Of a DNA stretch of 64,000 nt, positions 53,989 through 62,370 are shown one piece after another. The notes under the pieces are model-generated. The model was not told where the DNA came from. It did no database searches and saw only the letters and a list, made by a program, of their open reading frames with translations. The translations under genes were made by a program, and so were the position numbers. How positions within the stretch are numbered: the stretch's first letter is position 1; the number at the start of each line of letters is the position of its first letter. Source of the DNA: G963676095 sp963676095 (GTDB lineage Bacteria > Bacteroidota > Bacteroidia > Bacteroidales > Prolixibacteraceae). The stretch lies in assembly GCA_963676095.1 (NCBI GenBank), contig OY781040.1, forward strand, positions 1,860,001 through 1,924,000. Direction: 5' to 3'.

Positions 53989-55071
53989 TTGAAAAAAGTA
54001 TTCAAAAAGTTTATCATAATCATGAACCTGATAGCCGCAGTAGCGCTTTTAATCGCCTATTCTTCGGTATATATCAGTCCTGCAAAATTCTGGATACCGG
54101 CAATCGTGGGATTGGCCTATCCGTATATCCTGTTTTTGAATATTGTCTTCATCCTTTACTGGCTTTTTGGCACCAGCAGGATGGCTCTTCTATCGATAGT
54201 AGTCATATTGACCGGCTATAATCACATGAAGGATTATTTCCAGATGAAATCGGTCAAAACGGACAAAAAGGGGATTGTTATATGCAGTTATAATGTTAAA
54301 AACTTTGCAGGGATCAGCGATACGGTCAAAAAACCAAACAACATCATTTCAATCATGAATTACTTACGAAGCAAAGATCCCGACATCGTTTGTATGCAGG
54401 AAACCAACTATACTTCCCTTAAAGGATTTAATCCGATACTGGACGAAAACGGGGCACCTGACGAAGACATGCAAACAACATACGCCGATAAGCATGGAAG
54501 TCCGGTAATTTTTTCGAGATACCCGATTGTAAACAAAGGCGAAATTCGTTTTGAAAAAACCACAAACATGATCGTTTTCGCAGATATTAAAATCGAAGAA
54601 GACACTTTCCGGATCTATAGCTGCCACCTTCAAAGTTACCGGTTCACGAATGAAGATATCAATTCTCTCGATGAAATCTCGATTGAGGATCAGGAGAAAA
54701 ACATGAAAGAATTCCATTTGTTCGGATCCAAATTGAAACGGGCTTTCATAAAAAGAGCGGAGCATGCAGATAAACTAAGGGAAAACATTGACCATTGTCC
54801 CTTCCCTGTTATTGTATGCGGTGACTTCAACGATACTCCCGTTTCATATACTTACCGCACGGTGAGAGGTCAGGATCTTGAGGATGCTTTTGTCGAATCC
54901 GGGGCAGGGATCGGAAATTCATACCTGGGACGTCTTCCTTCATTCCGCATCGATTATATTATGCATAGTAAAAATTTTACCGGGTATAATTTTACAGTAG
55001 ATAAAGTAACCTATTCAGACCATTATCCTGTTAGCTGTAAGCTCGTCCGGAACACGGATAGTTCAAATTAG
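53989..55071 (+). CDS. Membrane-anchored endonuclease/exonuclease/phosphatase protein
   Basis: The 360-residue protein has two or three N-terminal membrane spans (about 8-85), then an EEP domain. It shows CSYNVKNFAG near 98-107, VCMQETNY (catalytic Glu), the CGDFNDTPVSYTYR motif near 284-297, and the ending RIDYIMHSKNF with SDHYPVSCKL. The family covers nucleases and phospholipid or inositol phosphatases; the substrate is unknown. The frame starts at a TTG (53989), which gives basic residues before the first span; the ATG at 54022 is the alternative. Confidence 0.85.
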   Translation: MKKVFKKFIIIMNLIAAVALLIAYSSVYISPAKFWIPAIVGLAYPYILFLNIVFILYWLFGTSRMALLSIVVILTGYNHMKDYFQMKSVKTDKKGIVICSYNVKNFAGISDTVKKPNNIISIMNYLRSKDPDIVCMQETNYTSLKGFNPILDENGAPDEDMQTTYADKHGSPVIFSRYPIVNKGEIRFEKTTNMIVFADIKIEEDTFRIYSCHLQSYRFTNEDINSLDEISIEDQEKNMKEFHLFGSKLKRAFIKRAEHADKLRENIDHCPFPVIVCGDFNDTPVSYTYRTVRGQDLEDAFVESGAGIGNSYLGRLPSFRIDYIMHSKNFTGYNFTVDKVTYSDHYPVSCKLVRNTDSSN

Positions 55072-55092
55072 CAAATAAGCATTCTTAAAAAA

Positions 55093-55123
55093 AAAGAGGC
55101 ATAACCCGGTTATACCCCTCTTT
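55093..55123. terminator. Bidirectional terminator between EEP gene and trxA
   Basis: AAAGAGG (55093-55099) pairs with CCTCTTT (55117-55123), extended by ATAACC against GGTTAT across a bulge. Runs of A and T flank it, so it serves both convergent genes. Confidence 0.85.
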
Positions 55124-55147
55124 ATAATTTTTTTAGACTCAGCATTC

Positions 55148-55465
55148 TTAGAGAATAGCATCGATTTTCGATTGGAATACAGATTTTTGGGCTGCACCAA
55201 CATGTTTGTCCACAACTTCTCCCCCTTTAATGAATAGTACTGTCGGAATGTTACGGATACCAAATTTCACCGCAGTTTCCGGATTGCTGTCAACATCAAC
55301 CTTAGCAACCAGCAGTTTACCTTCATATTCCCGGGCCAATTCTTCGACAATGGGACCTACCATCCGGCACGGGCCACACCATTCAGCCCAAAAATCAACT
55401 ATTGCCGGCTTGTCTGACTGAAGAACAACTTCGTCGAAATTCACATCATTTACTTCTATAGCCAT
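55148..55465 (-). CDS. trxA: Thioredoxin
   Basis: The 105-residue redox protein has the active site WAEWCGPCRM near 28-37, the cis-Pro in RNIPTVLF near 73-80 and the normal thioredoxin length. It lies 44 nt after dnaE in the same direction and may be read from the same transcript. Confidence 0.95.
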   Translation of the reverse strand: MAIEVNDVNFDEVVLQSDKPAIVDFWAEWCGPCRMVGPIVEELAREYEGKLLVAKVDVDSNPETAVKFGIRNIPTVLFIKGGEVVDKHVGAAQKSVFQSKIDAIL

Positions 55466-55509
55466 AGTTAAATATTTTGATATTTTAATTCAGATTATTT
55501 CGCACAAAA

Positions 55510-58500
55510 CTAATTAATTTTAAATGATACGTTTTCCTGTTCCCTGAAAAAACGTTCCACATCGGAAGTCATTTCAATACGGGTGTTTCTGGAAAACAGA
55601 TTAACCACCGATTTTGTTTCGGAATCCCATATATTAAACTTCAAAACAGCAGTCCCCTTATTCTTTTTACTCAAATTTTCAAAATTCTGGATTAATTCAG
55701 GGGTTACGGCATCAACAGTAAGCTGAACCGTAACGCTCCGGATATGGTTCTTCCTTACTTCATCGAGCATCTCGATACTCTTTACCTTGAACTCCATCTG
55801 TCCGGGCCTGTAGCTTTCCTGAACCTGCCCTTTTACCAGTATGAACAAGTTAGGCTTGCAGTATTTCGAAAATTCGACATAATCCTTCCCGAAAAAGAAA
55901 ATAGTGTAGGAGTCACTGTAATCGGTCAGCGTCATATTACAGAAAGGCTTGCCGGTTTTGCCCACTGCATCTCTTGCTTCGGTGACCATCCCCGCCAGGG
56001 TGATCTCTTTTCCCTTTAATGACTCAATATGGTTGTTCAGGTCCCTTAAGGAATATTCTCTGCTGGCAAAATTTTCAATCTCCAGTTTATAGGTATCCAG
56101 CGGATGCGACGACAGATAAATCCCGATCAGGGACTTCTCCTTTTCAAGAAGGATCACCTTCGGCCATTCAGGGACATTAGGAATATCGGGGGTTTTGATG
56201 ACCTGGGCAGCCATAGCTTCCCCAAAAAGGGATTGCTGGGCAGTATCGTTCGAAACTTGCATCTGGTGCCCGTATTTGATTAATTTCTCGATAAAACTTA
56301 TATCGTTCTGATCATTCCCTGCAAAAAACTGGCTTCTTTTAATATTTCCAAAACTGTCGAAAGCCCCAGCCATTGCCAGTGCCTCCATATTCTTTTTATT
56401 GACGGATTGAAGGTTCACCCTCCCTGCAAAGTCGAAAATATCCGTAAAAAGCCCTTTCCCCCTGGCCTTTATAATATCCTGCACGGCTCCTGAACCAACT
56501 CCTTTTACCGCGGCCATCCCGAAACGGACATCCCCTTTTTTATTTACGGTAAACTTGAGGAAGCTTTCATTTACATCCGGCCCCAGCACATTTATTCCCA
56601 TCCGCTGTTTTGCTTCCTCCATCAGCTTGGTAATTTCCGTAATGTTGCTCAGGTTCCGGCTCATGTTGGCAGCCATAAATTCGGCAGGGTAATGGGCCTT
56701 CAGGTAACCGGTCTGATAAGCGACATAGGCATAGCAGACGGCATGCGACTTGTTGAAGGCATAACTGGCAAAAGCTTCCCAGTCTTTCCAGATCTTGTCG
56801 ATCAATGGGTCAGGATCCTTTTTTACCTCTTTACAACCTTCAATAAATTGCGGATTTGCCTTGCAGCCGTCTATGAATTTCAGCTTCAGCTTATTCATCA
56901 TGGCAATCTGCTTTTTTCCCATGGCCTTACGGAGCGTATCCGAGTCGCCCCGCGTAAAACCGGCCAGGTGACGCGAAAGGAGCATCACCTGCTCCTGGAA
57001 CACGGTAACACCGTATGTATCGCTCAGGTATTTCTCCATCATCGGATGGTCGTATTCCACCTTCTTACGTCCCAGCTTCCGGTCGATGTAATCAGGGATG
57101 TATTCCATCGGTCCGGGACGGTAAAGAGCATTCATGGCCACCAGGTCGGCAAAGCGGTTCGGCTTCAGGTTGCGCATGTGTTTTTTCATTCCGGGCGACT
57201 CAAACTGGAATACGGCAGTGGTATCTCCCCGGCAGAACAAATCGAAAGTCTTTTCATCATCCATCGGGATCTTATTGATATCGAAGGTGATCCCCTTCGA
57301 AAGCCTGACGTTTTCGAGTGTTTCCTTGATGATAGAAAGCGTTTTCAACCCCAGGAAGTCCATCTTCAGCAAGCCGATGGCTTCCACGAAGCGTCCGTCG
57401 TACTGGGTCGTATAAAGCGATTCATCCTTGGTCGGCATAATTGGAATATGTTCGGTAAGCGGATCCCGGCTGATCAGGATCCCGCAGGCATGCACTCCTG
57501 TTTGGCGAACCGATCCTTCCAACGTTTCAGCAAATTTCAGTGTTTTGACAACAAGCGGATTATCCGACTTCTTTTCCTGCAATAGTTCCGGACTCTCCTG
57601 GTATGCCTTGACAAAACTCATTTTCGGGGCATCGGGAACCAGTTTGGACAGGCGGTCTGCCTCCGGCAAAGGAAGTTTCAGTACGCGGGCTACATCGCGA
57701 ATAGCCAGTTTGGTAGCCATTGTTCCAAAGGTACAGATATGGGAAACCCTGTTCTGCCCATATTTCTGTGTTACCCAGTCCAGTACCAGCTGCCTTCCGT
57801 CGTCGTCGAAATCGATGTCCACATCAGGCATGGAAATACGGTCAGGGTTCAGGAAGCGCTCGAACAGCAGATCGTACTGAATAGGATCGATATTGGTGAT
57901 TCCGACACAGTAGGAAACGACCGATCCGGCGGCGGAACCACGGCCAGGCCCTACAAGAACGCCCATTTCCCTGGCGGCATTGATAAAGTCCTGAACAATG
58001 AGGAAGTATCCGGGAAAACCCATCGTTTTAATCACTTCCAGTTCAAAATCCAGTCGTTCCTTCACATCAGCGGGCAACGGATCGCCGTAACGTTCGAAAG
58101 CCCCGCGATAGGCCAGGTGATCCAGGTAATCTGCTTCCAGCTTGATACGGACTACTTTGTCATAGCCCCCCAGCCGTTCAAAGGCGTTTTCGCCGAATTC
58201 GGTTTTCAGCTTTTCTTCGGAATATTTTGTTTCATACTCTAGCTCTGTTCCGAAATCGGCAGGGATCGGGAACTGAGGCATAATAGGCACCGAATTGAGC
58301 TCAAACTCCTCGACCTTGTCTACCACTTCCCGTGTATTGCTCAGCGCTTCCGGCACATCGGCAAACAATGCGTTCATTTCGGCTGTAGTCTTGAACCATT
58401 CCTGCTTGGTATAGCGCATCCTGTTCGGATCGTCAAGATCCTTCCCTGTGTTTAAGCAAATCAGCAGGTCGTGGGCATCGGCATCCTCAGCGTTGGTGAA

Positions 58501-59151
58501 ATGCACATCATTGGTCGCTATCAGCTTTATCTGATATTTGACTGCCAGCTCCATCAGTACTTTGTTCACAATCTCCTGATTGTCGTACACCTGCTCATCC
58601 ATTCCGGGGACATCCGACTTGTGCCTCATCAGTTCCAGGTAATAGTCTTCTCCGAAAATCTCCTTATACCACCTGATTGCGGCTTCTGCTCCATCGATAT
58701 CCGATTTCATGATACACTGGGCTACTTCACCCCCCAGGCAGGCCGATGAAACGATCAGTCCTTCACGATGTTGCTTTAGCAGGCTTTTATCAATACGGGG
58801 TTTATAGTAAAAACCGTCAGTATTCGCAGCGGAGATCAGTCTGATCAGGTTAACATATCCCGTTTTATTTTTGGCAAGAAGGATCAGGTGATCGCCCGAG
58901 CGGTCTATCTTGTCTGCTTTATCATGAATGGTCCGGGTAGCGACATAAGTTTCGCAGCCCATGATCGGTTTGATCCCCTCCCTTTTACAGGTATCCCAGA
59001 ACTCTTTAATACCGTACATGCTGCCATGATCGGTCAGGGCAAGGGCGGTCATCCCATCCCCTTTCGCTTTCCCGACCAGGCCTTTTATACTGGCTGCCCC
59101 GTCCAGTATTGAATATTGCGAGTGGACATGTAAATGCGTAAATGGAATCAT
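55510..59151 (-). CDS. dnaE: DNA polymerase III alpha subunit
   Basis: The 1213-residue replicative polymerase has an N-terminal PHP domain (HLHVHSQYSILDG), the family C catalytic core with PDVDIDFDDDGR (catalytic Asp pair near 405-416), QTGVHACGILIS, the finger region FNKSHAVCYAYVAYQTGYLKAHYP read in two parts, and a C-terminal OB-fold (about 985-1070). The frame can be extended to a TTG at 59157; the ATG at 59151 (MIPFTHLHVHS) is the better start. Confidence 0.96.
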   Translation of the reverse strand: MIPFTHLHVHSQYSILDGAASIKGLVGKAKGDGMTALALTDHGSMYGIKEFWDTCKREGIKPIMGCETYVATRTIHDKADKIDRSGDHLILLAKNKTGYVNLIRLISAANTDGFYYKPRIDKSLLKQHREGLIVSSACLGGEVAQCIMKSDIDGAEAAIRWYKEIFGEDYYLELMRHKSDVPGMDEQVYDNQEIVNKVLMELAVKYQIKLIATNDVHFTNAEDADAHDLLICLNTGKDLDDPNRMRYTKQEWFKTTAEMNALFADVPEALSNTREVVDKVEEFELNSVPIMPQFPIPADFGTELEYETKYSEEKLKTEFGENAFERLGGYDKVVRIKLEADYLDHLAYRGAFERYGDPLPADVKERLDFELEVIKTMGFPGYFLIVQDFINAAREMGVLVGPGRGSAAGSVVSYCVGITNIDPIQYDLLFERFLNPDRISMPDVDIDFDDDGRQLVLDWVTQKYGQNRVSHICTFGTMATKLAIRDVARVLKLPLPEADRLSKLVPDAPKMSFVKAYQESPELLQEKKSDNPLVVKTLKFAETLEGSVRQTGVHACGILISRDPLTEHIPIMPTKDESLYTTQYDGRFVEAIGLLKMDFLGLKTLSIIKETLENVRLSKGITFDINKIPMDDEKTFDLFCRGDTTAVFQFESPGMKKHMRNLKPNRFADLVAMNALYRPGPMEYIPDYIDRKLGRKKVEYDHPMMEKYLSDTYGVTVFQEQVMLLSRHLAGFTRGDSDTLRKAMGKKQIAMMNKLKLKFIDGCKANPQFIEGCKEVKKDPDPLIDKIWKDWEAFASYAFNKSHAVCYAYVAYQTGYLKAHYPAEFMAANMSRNLSNITEITKLMEEAKQRMGINVLGPDVNESFLKFTVNKKGDVRFGMAAVKGVGSGAVQDIIKARGKGLFTDIFDFAGRVNLQSVNKKNMEALAMAGAFDSFGNIKRSQFFAGNDQNDISFIEKLIKYGHQMQVSNDTAQQSLFGEAMAAQVIKTPDIPNVPEWPKVILLEKEKSLIGIYLSSHPLDTYKLEIENFASREYSLRDLNNHIESLKGKEITLAGMVTEARDAVGKTGKPFCNMTLTDYSDSYTIFFFGKDYVEFSKYCKPNLFILVKGQVQESYRPGQMEFKVKSIEMLDEVRKNHIRSVTVQLTVDAVTPELIQNFENLSKKNKGTAVLKFNIWDSETKSVVNLFSRNTRIEMTSDVERFFREQENVSFKIN

Positions 59152-59291
59152 TATCAATCTTTTTTCTGCTGTTATTAATGAAAAACGGTATTCCCGATTG
59201 AGAATTTCATTGTAAAGTTAGGGTTTATACCTTCTTAAAAAAAATCCGGCAGGCAAGAGTTTTCAACCATGAAATGAACTATGAAAATCGG

Positions 59292-59315
59292 GCCTCACAC
59301 TCAGGGCTGTGAGGC
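59292..59315. terminator. Hairpin in the dnaE-serS spacer
   Basis: GCCTCACA (59292-59299) pairs with TGTGAGGC (59308-59315). No long U run follows, so it may be structural only. Confidence 0.4.
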
Positions 59316-59325
59316 ATTCATTAAA

Positions 59326-59357
59326 AAAGGCCATCCCAATAAATTGGAGTGGCCTTT
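59326..59357 (-). terminator. Terminator of serS
   Basis: AAAGGCCA (59326-59333) pairs with TGGCCTTT (59350-59357), and the inner CCAA and TTGG strengthen the stem. The A run at 59323-59328 is a U run on the minus strand. Confidence 0.85.
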
Positions 59358-59433
59358 CCCAAAAAATATCAATAAACTAACCAGATGGCCGACGATGCTG
59401 TTCTTCGGGCATGTCAGCTTCTCAAAATATCTG

Positions 59434-60708
59434 TTAACCAATAAAATCAAACCCGCAATAGGGTACCAGCACATCAGGGATCTTAATTCCCTCAGGCGTC
59501 TGGTTATTCTCTAGCAAAGCGGCCACGATACGCGGCAGTGCCAGGGCGCTCCCGTTCAGGGTATGGGCAATTACCGGCTTTTTGGTTTGCTCGTCACGGT
59601 AACGCAGTTTCAGCCGGTTTGCCTGAAATGCTTCAAAGTTGGAAACAGAACTTACTTCCAGCCACTTTTCCTGGGCGGCCGAGTACACCTCAAAATCATA
59701 AGTAAGGGCCGAGGTAAAGCTCATATCACCACCACACAAACGTACAATCCGGTAAGGTAATCCAAGTTTCCGAACCAGGCCTTCAACATGGGCAACCATT
59801 TCATCAAGCACTTCATAACTTTTCTCGGGAAGAGCAATCTGAACAATTTCCACCTTATCAAACTGGTGCAAACGGTTTAACCCTCTCACGTCTTTTCCGT
59901 AAGAACCGGCTTCACGGCGGAAGCAGGCACTATAGGCCGTATTTTTAATAGGAAGGTCCTTTGCCTCCACAATCACATCCCGGTACAGGTTCGTCACCGG
60001 CACCTCGGCCGTTGGGATCAGGTAAAGATTATCCACAGTAACATGGTACATCTGCCCTTCCTTATCAGGAAGCTGTCCTGTTCCAAAACCACTATCCTCG
60101 TTAACCATCAGGGGAGGCTGGATTTCAAGATAACCAGCCTCACGTGCCTGATCGAGGAAAAAGCTGATCAACGCCCGCTGCAAACGCGCCCCTTTTCCTT
60201 TATAGACCGGGAACCCCGCTCCCGTTAGTTTCACGCCAAGCTCAAAATCGATCAGTTCATATTTCGAAGCCAGTTCCCAGTGCGGGAGTTTGGTCTCCTG
60301 AAGTTCGGGAACGACTCCCCCTTTCTTCACGATTACATTATCTTCCGCCGTTTTTCCCGGGGGAACAATTTCGGCAGGAAGGTTGGGTAACAACACCTGA
60401 AGCTCGAATACCTGTTCATCTATTTTTGCAAATTCATCATCCAGTTGCCTGATCGTATTTTTCAGTTCTGAAGTCCGTTCTTTAGCAGAATTGGCTTCGT
60501 CTTGCTTTCCTTCGCGGAACAATGACCCGATCTCCTTCGAAAGCCTGTTCATCTCGGCCTTCACCTGATCGGCTTTAGCCTGTACTTCATTTTTCCTCTT
60601 ATATAAACTGATGATCTGGCCAACAATACCGGCTGCATCAAAATTTTTTTTCTTCAGTTTTTCAATAACCAACTCAGGGTTTTCCTGGATAAATCTTAGA
60701 TTAAGCAT
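59434..60708 (-). CDS. serS: Seryl-tRNA synthetase
   Basis: The 424-residue class II synthetase charges tRNA-Ser. It has the N-terminal tRNA-binding coiled coil (about 30-105, charged heptads), motif 2 (FRREAGSYGKD near 260-270) and motif 3 (LNGSALALPRIVAALLENNQ near 380-399). The frame runs on to 60768, but the rpmA terminator and a TAnnTTTG element (60733-60740) lie in that extension. The ATG at 60708 (MLNLRFIQENPE) is therefore the true start. Confidence 0.95.
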   Translation of the reverse strand: MLNLRFIQENPELVIEKLKKKNFDAAGIVGQIISLYKRKNEVQAKADQVKAEMNRLSKEIGSLFREGKQDEANSAKERTSELKNTIRQLDDEFAKIDEQVFELQVLLPNLPAEIVPPGKTAEDNVIVKKGGVVPELQETKLPHWELASKYELIDFELGVKLTGAGFPVYKGKGARLQRALISFFLDQAREAGYLEIQPPLMVNEDSGFGTGQLPDKEGQMYHVTVDNLYLIPTAEVPVTNLYRDVIVEAKDLPIKNTAYSACFRREAGSYGKDVRGLNRLHQFDKVEIVQIALPEKSYEVLDEMVAHVEGLVRKLGLPYRIVRLCGGDMSFTSALTYDFEVYSAAQEKWLEVSSVSNFEAFQANRLKLRYRDEQTKKPVIAHTLNGSALALPRIVAALLENNQTPEGIKIPDVLVPYCGFDFIG

Positions 60709-60732
60709 TTCGAACAGATTTAATTTGCCGGG

Positions 60733-60740
60733 CAAAGTTA
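60733..60740 (-). promoter_or_regulatory. -7 promoter element of serS
   Basis: The minus strand reads TAACTTTG, a perfect TAnnTTTG, about 25 nt before the serS ATG and just after the rpmA terminator. Confidence 0.55.
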
Positions 60741-60749
60741 AAAATAAAA

Positions 60750-60779
60750 AATCTCCTGCCTCAAACAAGACAGGAGATT
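60750..60779 (-). terminator. Terminator of rplU-rpmA
   Basis: AATCTCCTG (60750-60758) pairs with CAGGAGATT (60771-60779). On the minus strand the stem is followed by TTTTTATTTTTAA. Confidence 0.88.
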
Positions 60780-60805
60780 CTATGTTAGATTATCTGAATA
60801 TCGTC

Positions 60806-61072
60806 TTAGTTTGCTGGAACAACCGGTTCAACTGAAACATATGACTTGTCATCCCTTCTCTTTCTGAAAACAACAGTACCATCAGTCAGTGCAAACAAAG
60901 TATGATCTTTACCCATACCGACATTAATACCAGGATGATGAGAAGTTCCCCGCTGACGAACCAAAATATTGCCAGCTTTGCAAACCTGGCCACCGTATAT
61001 TTTCACGCCAAGTCGTTTACTTTCCGATTCGCGTCCGTTTTTCGAACTACCGACACCTTTCTTATGAGCCAT
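60806..61072 (-). CDS. rpmA: Ribosomal protein bL27
   Basis: The 88-residue protein of the large subunit shows the usual N-terminus MAHKKGVGSSKNGRES and the core GNILVRQRGTSHHPG. There is no extra cleavable N-terminal extension as in Firmicutes. It follows rplU by 21 nt. Confidence 0.97.
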   Translation of the reverse strand: MAHKKGVGSSKNGRESESKRLGVKIYGGQVCKAGNILVRQRGTSHHPGINVGMGKDHTLFALTDGTVVFRKRRDDKSYVSVEPVVPAN

Positions 61073-61093
61073 GGTTAATGAATGTTTTTAATG

Positions 61094-61405
61094 TTATGCA
61101 ATAATATCCTCAATCTGAATTTGGGTCAAATACTGACGGTGACCATTTTTCTTTTTGTAACCTTTTCTCCTTTTCTTCTTGAAAATGATTACTTTTTCAC
61201 CTTTTAAATGTTCAAGTACCTTTGCTGTTACTTTAACACCATCAACAACGGGAGTACCAATTTGAACAACTCCGTCATTGTCCAGTAAAAGGACTTTTCC
61301 AAATTCAACATTTCCGCCTTCTGCTGTTTCAAGGCGATGAACAAACAATTTCTTGTCTTTTTCAACACGGAACTGCTGTCCTGCAATTTCTACAATAGCG
61401 TACAT
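61094..61405 (-). CDS. rplU: Ribosomal protein bL21
   Basis: The 103-residue protein starts MYAIVEIAGQQFRVEKDKKL and ends with the basic KKKRRKGYKKKNGHRQ and a short acidic tail, as L21 does. A strong promoter pair lies about 85 nt upstream, so it heads the rplU-rpmA operon. Confidence 0.97.
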   Translation of the reverse strand: MYAIVEIAGQQFRVEKDKKLFVHRLETAEGGNVEFGKVLLLDNDGVVQIGTPVVDGVKVTAKVLEHLKGEKVIIFKKKRRKGYKKKNGHRQYLTQIQIEDIIA

Positions 61406-61431
61406 ATTTACCTGTTAAACTATTCCATCCG

Positions 61432-61471
61432 GCAGGCGGGACCGTTTTTCAGCTCCTCTTGTCTGGCCTGC
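61432..61471 (-). promoter_or_regulatory. Possible rplU leader stem
   Basis: On the minus strand GCAGGC (61471-61466) pairs with GCCTGC (61437-61432), with a second short GAC/GTC helix across a small internal loop. The stem ends about 27 nt before the rplU start. Autoregulation by a ribosomal protein is possible but not shown. Confidence 0.35.
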
Positions 61472-61488
61472 GCGAAAACTTCGGACTG

Positions 61489-61496
61489 CAAAAGTA
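61489..61496 (-). promoter_or_regulatory. -7 promoter element of rplU-rpmA
   Basis: The minus strand reads TACTTTTG. A TTTTG lies 18 nt upstream, so both the -33 and -7 parts of the Bacteroidota consensus are present. Confidence 0.6.
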
Positions 61497-61635
61497 GTTT
61501 TTTTTTAGCGATTGCAAAATATTTATTTTCTTTTTTCGATAAAAACATTTTCTCAATCTGCTTCATTATCACATGTTAAACAAAATCCGGCTTCAATTAA
61601 ACAATTGATCTGTCTTTATTCAGCAAAACAATTGT

Positions 61636-61643
61636 TATATTTG
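61636..61643 (+). promoter_or_regulatory. -7 promoter element of bifunctional nuclease gene
   Basis: TATATTTG matches TAnnTTTG exactly, 29 nt before the ATG at 61672. Confidence 0.5.
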
Positions 61644-61671
61644 CTCCACATACCTCCGAGGCTTGTAAAAT

Positions 61672-62268
61672 ATGCAGAAAGTAAGATTAAACATTTTGGG
61701 GCTGTCTGTTAGTCAAACACAATCTGGTGCATATGCATTGGTTCTGGCCGAAGAAGACGGAGACCGAAGAATTCCTATTATAATAGGACAGGTTGAAGCT
61801 CAGGCTATCGCAATACAAATGGAAGGATTGACGCCTCCAAGGCCTTTAACACATGATTTATTTGTAACACTGGCTACTGTTTTTGATATTTATATTTCGG
61901 AAGTCATTATTTATAAACTGGAAGAAGGTATTTTTTATTCAGAACTGGTTTGCAGGCAGGGAACGCTGGAATCGAAAATTGATTCCCGGACCTCAGACGC
62001 TGTTGCCTTGGCCTTGAGGTTTAAATGTCCTATTTATACGACTGAAGAAATCTTAAAAAAGGCTGGTATTGTACTGGATCCTGAAAGTTCTTCTTCCCCT
62101 TCTTTCGGGGAAGAGACTGTTGCTCCGGCTTCGGGGACAAGCAAAGAACCAGAGTTTGAACGATATACGGTAAATGAACTTACTGACATGATGAATGAAG
62201 CCATTCGAAATGAAAATTACGAAAGGGCATCAAAAATCAGGGACGAGATAAATCGAAGAAGGAAATAA
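61672..62268 (+). CDS. Bifunctional nuclease family protein with UVR motif
   Basis: The 198-residue protein has the BFN domain (about 1-130; GAYALVLAEEDGDRRIPIIIG, EAQAIAI, SRTSDAVALALR) and a C-terminal UvrB/UvrC-like helical motif (ELTDMMNEAIRNENYERASK). A plant member was described as degrading both RNA and DNA; the bacterial role is not settled. A Ser/Pro-rich linker joins the two parts. It precedes the nucleoside transporter in the same direction by 102 nt. Confidence 0.88.
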   Translation: MQKVRLNILGLSVSQTQSGAYALVLAEEDGDRRIPIIIGQVEAQAIAIQMEGLTPPRPLTHDLFVTLATVFDIYISEVIIYKLEEGIFYSELVCRQGTLESKIDSRTSDAVALALRFKCPIYTTEEILKKAGIVLDPESSSSPSFGEETVAPASGTSKEPEFERYTVNELTDMMNEAIRNENYERASKIRDEINRRRK

Positions 62269-62370
62269 ACCCAAAAATGGTGTTATAAAATAAGTCAGGA
62301 CTTGTTAATCACTGATAAAAAGAGATCGCCAGGTCATGATAAGTTTTATATGATCTTAAATGATAAAATT

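Noticed and set aside
56692..57585. 297-codon plus-strand frame
   Set aside because: It is antisense to dnaE, whose protein is unmistakable.
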